Positions 36,758-45,542 of a DNA stretch of 64,000 nucleotides are shown here, piece after piece. This DNA is from Streptomyces fungicidicus. Its GTDB lineage: Bacteria > Actinomycetota > Actinomycetes > Streptomycetales > Streptomycetaceae. The position numbers were made by a program, and so were the translations under genes. The notes below the pieces were generated by a model, which did no database searches, was not told the DNA's origin, and saw only the letters and a list, made by a program, of their open reading frames with translations. The stretch is taken from contig NZ_CP023407.1 of NCBI RefSeq assembly GCF_003665435.1, positions 5,195,501 through 5,259,500 of the forward strand, written 5' to 3'. Each line of letters opens with the position of its first letter. Position 1 is the first letter of the stretch.

Positions 36758-37154
36758 CCGGCCAGTCTGCACGAGCCCTCCACAAGGGTCGCGAAAGGCC
36801 CCACCCCGTCGCCGGATCCACCCAGCCGCGCAGGTCAGCCGCCTGGTTTGGGGGCAATTACGATGCTCCGGGAAGGCGTGGCGGCGAATATTGCCACTCG
36901 CCCGCCGGGGACGTCCAACCGGCGTGCCGCGCCCGGCCGCTGCCCGGTGCAACGGAACTTGCCCACCAACTCACGTCCGGGGTTCACTCCTTCGAGTGGC
37001 GGGTCAGGTGATGCGCATCCACTGTCCACGCCCACTGGGAGGGTCGGGGAGCGATGGGGGCGCCTCGCTGTCCGAGCACGGCCAAGAGCTCGGCGTGGAC
37101 GCCCGCACCCGTTGACGGAGCGTCACCCGGGCCAAACGGGTACACGAGTCAGGA
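36758..37154. promoter_or_regulatory. 397-base divergent region upstream of the conservon
   Basis: No gene I can support. The region must contain promoters for the PP2C-like gene and for the cvn operon. An AT-richer patch near 36850-36900 (GCAATTACGATG and GCGAATATTGCC) is the best promoter area. TTGACG at 37113-37118 is a possible -35 for the conservon but lacks a clear -10 at normal distance. Confidence 0.3.
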
Positions 37155-40100
37155 ATGCGAGCACCGGTGCAGAAGTCGCGGCCTCGTCGCACAGGCAAGC
37201 AGACGGCCCCCGCGGGGGACGCTGAGCAGGCGCCCACGGTCGGCAGGGGTCGCCCCACCCATGTGCGCAACCGGCTCATCGTCGCCGTGGCGGTGGTGGC
37301 CGCAGCGATAGCCGCCGCCGGCGCCCCCTCCGTACTCGCGGCCTCCGGGGACCTCAGCGACTCGCAGGAACTGGTGACGCTCGCGGAGCAGACCCAGGAC
37401 GCCGTCACCCTGGCGCACTCCCTCGCCGACGAGCGCGACGAGGTCGTCCCCTACATCGCGGCGGGACGCTCCAAGTCCAAGGCGCCCACCGAGGAGCACA
37501 GCGCCCGCGTCGACCGGCAGGTCGAGGAGCTGCGCACGGACACCGACCTCCCCGAGGAACTGCGCGACGGCCTCGACGCCGTCGCGGCCGTGCGCCGTGC
37601 GGCGCTCACCGGCAAGAGCAGCGCCCTCGAGGCCCACCAGGCGTACTCCACCGCCATCACCCGGCTGCACCGGCTCGCCGACCAGCTGGCGGAGCTGACA
37701 CCGCCGCGCGCGGGCTCCGGCGCCCACGCGCTGACCGAGCTGGACTCCGCCGTCCAGCAGGCCGCCGCCACCCGCGGACTGCTGCTCGCCGCGCTGAACG
37801 TGCCGAGCAACACCCAGACCGTGATCGACCCGATCACCGGCCTGCCTTCCACCACCACCGGCTCCTCGGACGCCGACACCAAGCGGCGCGACGCGCTGAC
37901 CGCCGCCGCGCTCCAGGCCCGGCTGCGCTCCGACGCGGCCCTCGCCGACTTCCGCGACACCGCGCCCAAGGACGCCCGCGCCTCCTACGACTCCACGGTC
38001 ACCGGCCCCGAGGTCGACACCGCCGAGAAGTACCTCGCGGCCCTCACCGACGAGCCGGCCCTCGCCGACGACGAACTCGACACCGACGTCAAGAAGCTGC
38101 GGGCCGCGCTCACCGCGCGGGTCGAGACGATGCGCGGCGTCGAGTCCGCGCTCTTCGACAAGCGCACCAAGGACCTGGCCCAGCTGCGTGACGACGACGT
38201 CACCGCGCTGGAGATCCGGGTCGCCGCGCTCGGCGCGCTGATGCTGCTCGCGATCGGCGTCGCCACCGCGATGGCCCGCACGCTCACCCGCCCGCTGTCG
38301 GTGCTGCGCCGGGGCTCCGCCCGCCTCGCCGAGGCGGAGGACCCCACCACCCAGGAGCCGGTCGCCTTCACCGGACGCAACGACGAGTTCGCGCAGGTCG
38401 TCCGCTCCGTCAACGCCCTGCACGCGCACGCCGCCGCGCTCACCGCGCGGATCGGCACGCTGGAGGCCGACCGCAAGCACCTCGTCGGCCAGCGGCAGAA
38501 GATGGCCGACGCCCGCGAGGAGCTGCGCACCGAACTCGCCGAGTCCGCCGCCCATCTGGAGCGGCTGCGCTCCGGCATCGGCGGTACGTTCGTCAACCTC
38601 GCCCTGCGCACCCTCGGACTGGTCGAGCGTCAGCTCGGCGTCATCGAGGGGCTGGAGGAGCGCGAGGACGACCCGGACCGGCTGGCCACCCTGTTCAAGC
38701 TCGACCACTTCGCCACGGTGATGCGCCGGCACAGCGAGAACCTCCTGGTCCTCGCCGGCACCGAGCACGGCCGGAACACGGCGGGCCCGGTCCCGCTGGT
38801 GGACGTCGTACGGGCCGCGGTCAGCGAGATCGAGCGGTACGAGCGGGTCCGGATCGCCGCGCTGCCCCCGCACGCGCACATCGCCGGCTTCGCGGCGGAC
38901 GACCTGTCCCACCTGCTGGCCGAGCTCATGGAGAACGCCACCGCGTCCTCCCCGCCCGACGTGCCCGTCGAGGTCTCCGGCTGGCTGCTGGAGAACGGCG
39001 AGGTCATGCTCTCCGTCCAGGACGAGGGCATCGGCATGACCGGCGAGCGGCTGGAGCGGCTCAACTCCCGGCTGTCCGGCTTCGACCCGGAGACCACGTA
39101 CGACATCGAGGGCGAGGACGGTCTCGGCCTCGGCCTGTACGTCGTGGCCCGGCTCGCCCACCGGCACGGGGTGCGGGTCAAGCTGCGCGAGCAGAAGCAG
39201 GGTGGCATCGCCGCGGTCGTCGTCCTCCCCGACCCCCTCCTGACCGCCGCCGCCCCCGGTGCGGTCCCGGCCTCCGTCGCCACCCCCGCGTACTCCCTCC
39301 CGGGCGCCGACGCCGAGGCCAACTCCAACGTGCTGCACGGCCGCGCGGAGTCGGACGACCCGCTGGTCGCCCTGGCGGAGAAGGCGGTACGCCACCAGGG
39401 TCTCCCCGACACCGGGACCCCGACGGACACCCCCGCGGACGACTCCGCCCCGGCCCGCGCCGGCGAGCCGACGCCGGGCCGTGCGGACGCCGCTGCGCCG
39501 GTCCGCGCCGACGAGCCGGCGGCGACCCCCGCGGAGACCTCCGCGCGGGCCCACGCGGGCGACCCGGCGGCCGGCCTCGAGGACGACGCGGACGGCTCCG
39601 AGGTTTCCGCGGATGCCTCCGGGCCGGATCGTGCGGCGCCGGTCACTGCCGACGAGCCGACGGTGAGCTCCGCGAGTCGCGCGGGTACCTCCGGCCCGGG
39701 CCTCGCGGACGACGCGGACGTCACCGAGCCGGCCCCCGCCGACGAGCCGGCGGCGACCCCCGCGGAGCAGTCCGAGCGGGCCTCCGGTGAGGGTGTCGCG
39801 GCCGAGGGCGGGGACGAGCGCGGGACCGGTGACGCCGGGCGCCGGGACGTGCCGTCCGAGCGGCCCGCCGAAATGACGATGGAGCTGCTGATCCCGGTGC
39901 AGCCGGCCGCTCCGGAAGCCGCCCGTCCGGGCGCCGGTCACGCGGACGTGCGTGACACCGGGCCCGCCGACGCGGCCGAGCAGCCGTCCGGCGTGGGCGC
40001 CGACGAGGCCGTACGCCCCGGTGCCGGTCACACCGCCGAGGACGAAGCCGCTCCCGGTGCCGGTCACCCGGCCGAGGACGAAGCCGCTCCGCCGACCCCC

Positions 40101-40451
40101 GCGGGCGGGAGCCCGCTTCCGCGTCGGCCGGTCGAGACGGCAGGGCGGGACGGCGGTACGGAGCACGCCCGGGCGGCCGACGGCGACGAGGAACCGGTGA
40201 CCGCCAAGGGCCTGCCCAAGCGCACACCGAAGATCACCGCGCCCGCCGCGGCACCGCGCCGGCGCGCCGGGGCCGTGGACGCCGACGCGCTGCGGCGCAG
40301 GCTGGGCGGCTTCCGTCGGGGGGCGGACGCCGGGCGCCGGGACGTCGAGGCGGAACTCGCCGAGCGGACCGGTGACCACCGGACACCGTCCGGCCCGGAC
40401 GCCGCAACCGAAGAGACCACGGGGGGCACTGTCGAGGAGGCAAGCAGTTGA
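37155..40451 (+). CDS. cvnA: conservon sensor-kinase-like protein CvnA
   Basis: A 1098-residue membrane protein. First membrane segment at about 40-62; an extracellular nitrate/nitrite-sensing-like helical domain to about 355; second segment ALMLLAIGVATAMARTL near 361; HAMP; a long helix; then a histidine-kinase-type ATPase (LLAELMENATASSPP, VQDEGIGMTGERL, DGLGLGLYVVARLAHRHG) to about 695. The last 400 residues are low-complexity Ala, Pro, Glu, Asp and Gly with repeats such as DEPAATPAE and GAGH-AEDEAAP. No clear H-box, as usual for CvnA. It heads four coupled genes resembling a membrane-bound GTPase signalling complex. Confidence 0.93.
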   Translation: MRAPVQKSRPRRTGKQTAPAGDAEQAPTVGRGRPTHVRNRLIVAVAVVAAAIAAAGAPSVLAASGDLSDSQELVTLAEQTQDAVTLAHSLADERDEVVPYIAAGRSKSKAPTEEHSARVDRQVEELRTDTDLPEELRDGLDAVAAVRRAALTGKSSALEAHQAYSTAITRLHRLADQLAELTPPRAGSGAHALTELDSAVQQAAATRGLLLAALNVPSNTQTVIDPITGLPSTTTGSSDADTKRRDALTAAALQARLRSDAALADFRDTAPKDARASYDSTVTGPEVDTAEKYLAALTDEPALADDELDTDVKKLRAALTARVETMRGVESALFDKRTKDLAQLRDDDVTALEIRVAALGALMLLAIGVATAMARTLTRPLSVLRRGSARLAEAEDPTTQEPVAFTGRNDEFAQVVRSVNALHAHAAALTARIGTLEADRKHLVGQRQKMADAREELRTELAESAAHLERLRSGIGGTFVNLALRTLGLVERQLGVIEGLEEREDDPDRLATLFKLDHFATVMRRHSENLLVLAGTEHGRNTAGPVPLVDVVRAAVSEIERYERVRIAALPPHAHIAGFAADDLSHLLAELMENATASSPPDVPVEVSGWLLENGEVMLSVQDEGIGMTGERLERLNSRLSGFDPETTYDIEGEDGLGLGLYVVARLAHRHGVRVKLREQKQGGIAAVVVLPDPLLTAAAPGAVPASVATPAYSLPGADAEANSNVLHGRAESDDPLVALAEKAVRHQGLPDTGTPTDTPADDSAPARAGEPTPGRADAAAPVRADEPAATPAETSARAHAGDPAAGLEDDADGSEVSADASGPDRAAPVTADEPTVSSASRAGTSGPGLADDADVTEPAPADEPAATPAEQSERASGEGVAAEGGDERGTGDAGRRDVPSERPAEMTMELLIPVQPAAPEAARPGAGHADVRDTGPADAAEQPSGVGADEAVRPGAGHTAEDEAAPGAGHPAEDEAAPPTPAGGSPLPRRPVETAGRDGGTEHARAADGDEEPVTAKGLPKRTPKITAPAAAPRRRAGAVDADALRRRLGGFRRGADAGRRDVEAELAERTGDHRTPSGPDAATEETTGGTVEEASS

Positions 40452-40969
40452 CCGCGCCCAGTAGTGTCGGACTGAGCAGTGAGGCCCGCAACCTGCACTG
40501 GCTGCTGAGCAACCTCGTCGAGGAGGTGCCCGGCATCCTCTCCGTCGCGGTCGTCTCCTCCGACGGCCTGCTCCTCCTCTCCTCCGACGACAACCGCAAC
40601 GACGAGGCCCGGGTAGCCGGCACCGGAACCGGGACCGGGACCGGGAAGCGCACCGGCCCCCGCGGCTCCGCCGCCGACCTCGCCACCGTCGTCTCCGGCA
40701 TCGGCAGCCTCACCGTCGGCGCCTCGAAGCTGATGGACTACGGCCCGGTCAAGCACACGATGGTCGCGATGGACGAGGGCAGTCTGTTCGTGATGTCCGT
40801 CAGCGACGGCTCGCTGCTCGGCGTGCACGGCTCCGCGGACTGCGACATGAGCGTGATCGCCTACCACATGGCCCTCTTCGTCGGCCGGGCCGGCCACGTC
40901 CTGACCCCCGAACTCCGCAGCGAGCTGCGCCAGTCCCTGGAGAACGAGTCCACCGGGAGTCCCCGATGA
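40448..40969 (+). CDS. cvnB: conservon roadblock/LC7 protein CvnB
   Basis: A 173-residue MglB-like roadblock protein: LHWLLSNLVEEVPGILSVAVVSSDGLLLL forms the first strands, LATVVSGIGSLTVGASKLMDYG and GSLFVMSVSDGSLLGV the rest. Such proteins dimerise and regulate the small GTPase CvnD. TTG start overlapping the cvnA stop (TTGA), with GAGGAGG upstream. An insertion of alternating Gly and Thr (residues about 58-70) comes from a six-base ACCGGG DNA repeat and is not typical of the family. Confidence 0.92.
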   Translation: MTAPSSVGLSSEARNLHWLLSNLVEEVPGILSVAVVSSDGLLLLSSDDNRNDEARVAGTGTGTGTGKRTGPRGSAADLATVVSGIGSLTVGASKLMDYGPVKHTMVAMDEGSLFVMSVSDGSLLGVHGSADCDMSVIAYHMALFVGRAGHVLTPELRSELRQSLENESTGSPR

Positions 40970-41394
40970 GCGGTAAGTCCAGGAAACACCTCCCGGTCCG
41001 CGGCGGTGACCGCAAACCCGCCCGGGTCCGCCCGTACTCGCTCACCGGCGGCCGCACCCGCTTCGGCCACGTCCTGCTCGTCGAGACGTTCGTCGGCAGT
41101 ACGAACCCGGCCGCGCTGGAAGCCGCCGACGAGCGCAGGGAACTGACGAACGGCAACCTCACCTCCCGCGTGATGCCGGAGCTGCGGGCCATCGTCGAAC
41201 TGTGCCGCCGGATGCGCACGGTGGCCGAGATCGCCGCGCTGCTGAAGATGCCGCTCGGCGTGGTCCGCGTCCTGCTGAGCGACCTCGCCGACCAGGGAAA
41301 GATCCGTGTCTACGGAACGGGGACCGGCCACGGCACGGGCCGCCCGGACCGCGTGCTGCTGGAAAGGGTGCTGAGTGGACTCCGTCGTCTCTGA
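40966..41394 (+). CDS. cvnC: conservon DUF742 protein CvnC
   Basis: A 142-residue protein with the DUF742 pattern: PYSLTGGRTRFGHVLLVETFV, then a winged-helix-like C-terminal part MRTVAEIAALLKMPLGVVRVLLSDLADQGKIRV. It probably acts as an adaptor between CvnA/B and CvnD, and may bind DNA, which is unproven. Coupled to cvnB by ATGA overlap; its last 20 bases overlap cvnD. A short Gly-Thr run (GTGTGHGTG) near residue 125 parallels that in CvnB. Confidence 0.92.
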   Translation: MSGKSRKHLPVRGGDRKPARVRPYSLTGGRTRFGHVLLVETFVGSTNPAALEAADERRELTNGNLTSRVMPELRAIVELCRRMRTVAEIAALLKMPLGVVRVLLSDLADQGKIRVYGTGTGHGTGRPDRVLLERVLSGLRRL

Positions 41395-42013
41395 CGCCGC
41401 TCATGGCGTCTCCCCGCTCGTCGAGGACGACGAGCCCCTGCTGCCCTGGCAGCAGGACCGCACCCGTGCGCCCATCGCCACGAAGATAGTGGTCGCGGGC
41501 GGGTTCGCCGTCGGCAAGACCACACTGGTCACCACCGTCTCGGAGATCACGCCGCTGCAGACCGAGGCGCTGATGACCGAGGCGAGCGAGGAGACCGACG
41601 ACCTCACCGCCACGCCGGACAAGCAGAGCACCACCGTGGCCATGGACTTCGGCCGCATCACGCTCGACGACGACCTGGTGCTCTACGTCTTCGGCACCCC
41701 CGGCCAGCAGCGGTTCTGGTTCATGTGGGACGACCTGGTGCGCGGCGCGATAGGCGCCGTCGTCATGGCCGACACCCGCCGGCTGAAGGACTGCTGGCCC
41801 GCGCTGGACTACTTCGAGAGCTGCGGACTGCCCTACGTCGTCGCCGTCAACCACTTCGACGGCAGCGAGCGGTTCGAGGTCGAGGACGTACGGGAGGCGT
41901 TGACGATCCCCGCGCACATACCTGTAATGATCATGGATGCGCGCCGTCGGATCTCGGTCATCGAGACCCTCCTGTCCCTCGTGGGCCACGCGCTGGACGA
42001 AACCCCCGAGTAG
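41375..42013 (+). CDS. cvnD: conservon small GTPase CvnD
   Basis: A 212-residue MglA-like GTPase. P-loop AGGFAVGKTT at 41-50; switch region around ALMTEASEETDDLT; the G3 motif lies at YVFGTPGQQRFWFMW; base recognition uses VAVNHFDGSERFE, close to the NKxD position. GTG start within the end of cvnC. It is the switch component of the complex; CvnA and CvnB are presumed regulators. Confidence 0.94.
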   Translation: MDSVVSDAAHGVSPLVEDDEPLLPWQQDRTRAPIATKIVVAGGFAVGKTTLVTTVSEITPLQTEALMTEASEETDDLTATPDKQSTTVAMDFGRITLDDDLVLYVFGTPGQQRFWFMWDDLVRGAIGAVVMADTRRLKDCWPALDYFESCGLPYVVAVNHFDGSERFEVEDVREALTIPAHIPVMIMDARRRISVIETLLSLVGHALDETPE

Positions 42014-42033
42014 TCCCTTAGGAGCTCCCCCGT

Positions 42034-43287
42034 ATGCGGAAGATACTCGTCGTCGGAGCCGGTCAGTCCGGCCTCCAGCTCGCCCTCGGACTCCAGTCGC
42101 ACGGGTACGAGGTCACCCTGATGTCCAACCGGACCGCGGACGAGATCCGTACCGGGCGGGTGATGTCCACCCAGTGCATGTTCCACACCGCCCTGCAGCA
42201 CGAGCGCGACCTCCAGCTGAACTTCTGGGAGTCGCAGGCCCCGAAGATCGAGGGGCTCGGCGTCTCGGTCGCGGCCCCCGGCTCCTTCGACCCGGGCCCG
42301 TCGCAGCGCGCCATCGACTGGCTGGGCAGGCTCGACGGGTTCGCGCAGTCGGTCGACCAGCGGGTGAAGATGGCCGGCTGGATGGAGACCTTCGCCCAGC
42401 GCGGCGGCCAGCTGGTCATCCACGGCGCGGCGGTCGGCGACCTCGACTACTTCTCCCGCACCTACGACCTCGTGCTCGTCTCGGCGGGCAAGGGCGAACT
42501 CGTCCAGATGTTCGGCCGTGACGCGGAGCGGTCCCCTTACAGCGAGCCGCAGCGCGCCCTCGCGGTGGCCTACGTCCACGGCATGGCGCCGCGCCCCGAG
42601 CACCCGGAGACGGAAGCGGTCCGCTGCAACCTGGTCCCCGGTGTCGGCGAGATGTTCATCATGCCGACGCTCACCACCTCGGGCCGCGCCGACATCCTGT
42701 TCTGGGAAGGCATCCCCGGCGGCCCGCTGGACGCCTTCAAGGACGTCAAGGACCCGGCGGAGCACCTCGCGCTGACCCTGGAACTCATGGAGAAGTTCCT
42801 CCCCTGGGAGTACGCGCGGGCCACCAAGGTGGAGCTCACCGACGCCGGCGGCACCCTCGCCGGCCGCTACGCCCCCACCGTCCGCAACCCCGTCGGCCGG
42901 CTGCCCTCGGGCGGACTGGTCCTGGGCGTGGCCGACGTGGTCGTCGCCAACGACCCGATCACCGGCCAGGGCTCCAACTCGGCCTCCAAGTGCGCCGCCT
43001 CCTACCTCGCCTCGATCCTCGAGCACGGCGAGAAGGAGTTCGACGAGACCTGGATGCGGGGGACCTTCGACCGCTACTGGGACACCGCGCGGCACGTCAC
43101 CAAGTGGACGAACACCATGCTCGCCCCGCCGCCGGAGCACGTCCTGAACCTGCTCGGCGCCGCAGGTCAGCTCCAGCCGGTCGCCGACCGCTTCGCCAAC
43201 GGCTTCAACAACCCGGCCGACTTCGAGAACTTCTTCTACGACCCGGAGAAGACCGGCGCCTACCTGGCCGAGGTATCCGGCGCCTGA
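42034..43287 (+). CDS. StyA-type styrene/indole monooxygenase family flavoprotein
   Basis: A 417-residue FAD-dependent monooxygenase. The dinucleotide motif is ILVVGAGQSGLQLALGLQ at 4-21; EVTLMSNRTADEIRTGRV and MSTQCMFH match StyA-like proteins, and the second FAD contact is GDVVVANDPITGQGSN-like near 300-315 (LGVADVVVANDPITGQ). A reductase partner is not in the window. AGGAGCTC precedes the ATG; the gene follows cvnD by 20 bases and is probably cotranscribed. Many conservons end with a cytochrome P450; here the terminal oxygenase is a flavoprotein. The 3' end overlaps the convergent C40 peptidase gene by 28 bases. Confidence 0.88.
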   Translation: MRKILVVGAGQSGLQLALGLQSHGYEVTLMSNRTADEIRTGRVMSTQCMFHTALQHERDLQLNFWESQAPKIEGLGVSVAAPGSFDPGPSQRAIDWLGRLDGFAQSVDQRVKMAGWMETFAQRGGQLVIHGAAVGDLDYFSRTYDLVLVSAGKGELVQMFGRDAERSPYSEPQRALAVAYVHGMAPRPEHPETEAVRCNLVPGVGEMFIMPTLTTSGRADILFWEGIPGGPLDAFKDVKDPAEHLALTLELMEKFLPWEYARATKVELTDAGGTLAGRYAPTVRNPVGRLPSGGLVLGVADVVVANDPITGQGSNSASKCAASYLASILEHGEKEFDETWMRGTFDRYWDTARHVTKWTNTMLAPPPEHVLNLLGAAGQLQPVADRFANGFNNPADFENFFYDPEKTGAYLAEVSGA

Positions 43288-44408
43288 CCGGCGTCGTACC
43301 CCTCGTCCGACCCCTCCGTCACGCCCTCGGGGAGCTCCGGCGGCACATACCGCCGTAGGGGCTCCCCGTCCGGGTCGGGGCGCACGGCGCCCAGCACCGG
43401 GTTGGCCGCGACGGGGGAGACCTTGATCCGCGCGCCGGGGCGGGGCGCCTGCACCACCATCCCGTCGCCGAGGTAGAGGGCGACGTGCGTGGCCTCCGGG
43501 AAGTACACCACGAGGTCACCGGGCCGCAGCTCCGTCAGCGGCACCCGCTCCAGCCGCGCCCACTGCTCCTGGCTGGTGCGGGGGATCGGCGTCCCGGCGG
43601 CGCCCCACGCCTCGGAGGTCAGCCCCGAGCAGTCGTACGCGGCCGGTCCCTCCGCACCCCACTCGTACGGCTTCCCGAGCTGCTCCACGGCGTACCGCAC
43701 GGCCCGTTCGCCCGCCGCCGACGGCGCGCCGCCGGCGCCCAGCGCGCCCGACGTCACCAGCGCGTCCTGCGCCTCGGCCACGTTGGCGCGCTCCAGCTCC
43801 GCCAGCGCGGCGAGCTGCCCGGGGGTGAGCGAGGCGAGCAGCGCCTCGACCGAGCGGAGCCGTTCGCCGACCTCGTCCCGCTGCTCCTTGCGCCGCTCGG
43901 TGAGGGCGAGTTGCCTGGCGAGGGCCTCGCGGGCGCGGCGGGCCAGCGCGCCGGCCTCCTTCTCGTCGCCGGTCAGCCGGCCCACCGTCTCCGCCCGCTC
44001 CCGCGCCAGCCGCCCGATCACATGCCCCTGCTCGAGCGCGTGCTGCGGATCGCGGGCGAGCAGCAGCCGTACGTAGGGGGAGATGCCGGTGACGCTCTGG
44101 TACTGCTGCCGGGCCAGCCGCCCGGCCGCGCCCCGGCTGTCCCGCAGGGAGGTACGGGTGCGGGCGAGGGCCCGGTCCAGCCGCACCGTCTCGGCGCGCT
44201 GCCGCTTCAGCCGCTCCTCGGTGGCGTTGTACGTCTCGGTGGCCTTCTCGGCCTCCCGGTACAGGGTCTGAAGCTCCGTCAGCAGCTCGGCGACACCGCG
44301 CTCGCCGGTGCCGCCGCCCGGTTCCGGGACGGCCGCCGCGGGCACCGGCGCGAGGACGGCCCCGGCTGCCAGCGCCGTGCACACCAGACGCAGAAAAATT
44401 ACTGACAC
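43260..44408 (-). CDS. secreted NlpC/P60 (C40) peptidoglycan endopeptidase
   Basis: A 382-residue hydrolase. A signal peptide (LVCTALAAGAVLAPVPAAA) is followed by a coiled-coil domain from about 40 to 225, rich in Glu, Arg and Ala, then the NlpC/P60 domain: catalytic Cys in AYDCSGLTSEAWG, His in ATHVALYLGDG, and the ordered PGDLVVYF segment. It is the RipA-like arrangement. A 35-residue acidic tail follows. GTG at 44408 has GGAGG eight bases before it. Confidence 0.9.
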   Translation of the reverse strand: MSVIFLRLVCTALAAGAVLAPVPAAAVPEPGGGTGERGVAELLTELQTLYREAEKATETYNATEERLKRQRAETVRLDRALARTRTSLRDSRGAAGRLARQQYQSVTGISPYVRLLLARDPQHALEQGHVIGRLARERAETVGRLTGDEKEAGALARRAREALARQLALTERRKEQRDEVGERLRSVEALLASLTPGQLAALAELERANVAEAQDALVTSGALGAGGAPSAAGERAVRYAVEQLGKPYEWGAEGPAAYDCSGLTSEAWGAAGTPIPRTSQEQWARLERVPLTELRPGDLVVYFPEATHVALYLGDGMVVQAPRPGARIKVSPVAANPVLGAVRPDPDGEPLRRYVPPELPEGVTEGSDEGYDAGQAPDTSAR

Positions 44409-44511
44409 TCCGTCACCTCCGACGCGGGGGCGGCTCGTCCGCTCCGCATCGCGAGCATCAGGGGGGTCCGCGGGGTTCGCGCGCCGAGGCGGCGCGTTCG
44501 GCGCAAGCCCG

Positions 44512-44826
44512 TCACCCGTCGGCGTCGTCCGGCTTGCCCTTCGGCGTGGCGTCCTGGTCGCGCACGGGCTTCGACCACGGCCACTTCCGGCCCTGGCCGG
44601 TCCGCCCCGTGGGGTCGTACGAGTACTTCCAGCCGCGGGTCAGCCCGGTGTGGGCGCCCCGGGCGCGGGGCACCCGCCGGTAGACCAGCACCGTGGGCGG
44701 GCCGCCGTCCGGGGCCGGGACGGGGATGCGGTACGTCTTCGGCGGATGCCCGGTGATGCCCAGCAGCACGGGCAGGACGCGCCCGTCCATGGGCCCGCCC
44801 TCGAAGGGGGTGTCTTCGCTCTTCAC
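44512..44826 (-). CDS. hypothetical protein
   Basis: A 104-residue protein with no recognised domain. It is basic and rich in Pro, Gly and Arg, with an ordered-looking centre (VLPVLLGITGHPPKTYRIPVPAPDG and VLVYRRVP) and WKYSYDPTGRTGQGRKWPW toward the end. GTG start. Codon third positions fit the local coding bias, supporting reality. Confidence 0.5.
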   Translation of the reverse strand: MKSEDTPFEGGPMDGRVLPVLLGITGHPPKTYRIPVPAPDGGPPTVLVYRRVPRARGAHTGLTRGWKYSYDPTGRTGQGRKWPWSKPVRDQDATPKGKPDDADG

Positions 44827-44854
44827 GCCACCAGTGTCGGCGATGCGCCGGCCG

Positions 44855-45508
44855 TCAGAAATCCATGGCGAGCGCCCGGACCAGCGCCTCGGTCTGCGCG
44901 TCGCGCCGCGAGGTCACCTCCAGCACCGCCATGAACTGCTCCACGAGCCAGTCCCGCAGCTCGTCGAGCGGCGGCTGCTTCTCCTCGTCCAGCCAGATCA
45001 GCGAGGCCGCCTCCACGGCGGTGATCCACATCCGGATGGTCATCCGGAGCCGGGGACCCGGTTCGGGGACCCCGAGATGGCTGAGGATGTGCTCGGCGGC
45101 GGCCCGCCGCACACCGTCCACGATCGCGGTCGTACGGGAGGTCTCCACGACGCTGCCGCCCTGGAGCAGCGCGCTGAACCCGGTGTCGTGCTGGTCGACG
45201 AAGGCGAGATAGCGGTCGACGGCCCGGGACAGCCGGGGCAGCAGCGGGCCCTCGTGCGGCTCGTCGAAGCAGGTCCGCAGCTCGTCGGCGGCGGACCTGA
45301 GGGCCGCCTCGTACAGCTGCTGCTTGCCGCCGGGGAAGTAACGGTAGACCAGCGGCCGTGACACACCGGCTGCCTCCGCCACGTCGTCCAGGGACACGTC
45401 CTCCGGGGCGCGGTGGGCGAAGAGGGACAGCGCGGCCTCGAGCAGCTGGCCGCGGCGTTCCTCGACACTGAGCCGCCGGTAGGCGGGGGTGGGGGCCTGC
45501 GGGGTCAT
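44855..45508 (-). CDS. TetR family transcriptional regulator
   Basis: A 217-residue repressor. The N-terminal HTH is clear: RRGQLLEAALSLFAHRAPEDVSLDDVAEAAGVSRPLVYRYFPGGKQQLYE. The C-terminal ligand domain is all helical with FSALLQGGSVVETSRTTAIVDGVRR, a pattern seen in regulators with a TetR_C_33-like domain. It lies 34 bases downstream of the diiron-oxygenase gene on the same strand and probably controls it. Confidence 0.9.
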   Translation of the reverse strand: MTPQAPTPAYRRLSVEERRGQLLEAALSLFAHRAPEDVSLDDVAEAAGVSRPLVYRYFPGGKQQLYEAALRSAADELRTCFDEPHEGPLLPRLSRAVDRYLAFVDQHDTGFSALLQGGSVVETSRTTAIVDGVRRAAAEHILSHLGVPEPGPRLRMTIRMWITAVEAASLIWLDEEKQPPLDELRDWLVEQFMAVLEVTSRRDAQTEALVRALAMDF

Positions 45509-45542
45509 GCCCGCAGCGTAACCGCCCGTACGGCGCGCCGGT

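Noticed and set aside
37149..40379. 1076-codon open frame on the minus strand opposite cvnA
   Set aside because: Same effect of GC-rich third positions; composition is repetitive Gly/Arg/Val and no motif is present, whereas cvnA has clear domains and coupled neighbours.
44399..44584. 61-codon minus-strand frame between the C40 peptidase and the hypothetical gene
   Set aside because: Arg/Ala/Gly-rich without structure, overlaps the supported genes and has no ribosome site.
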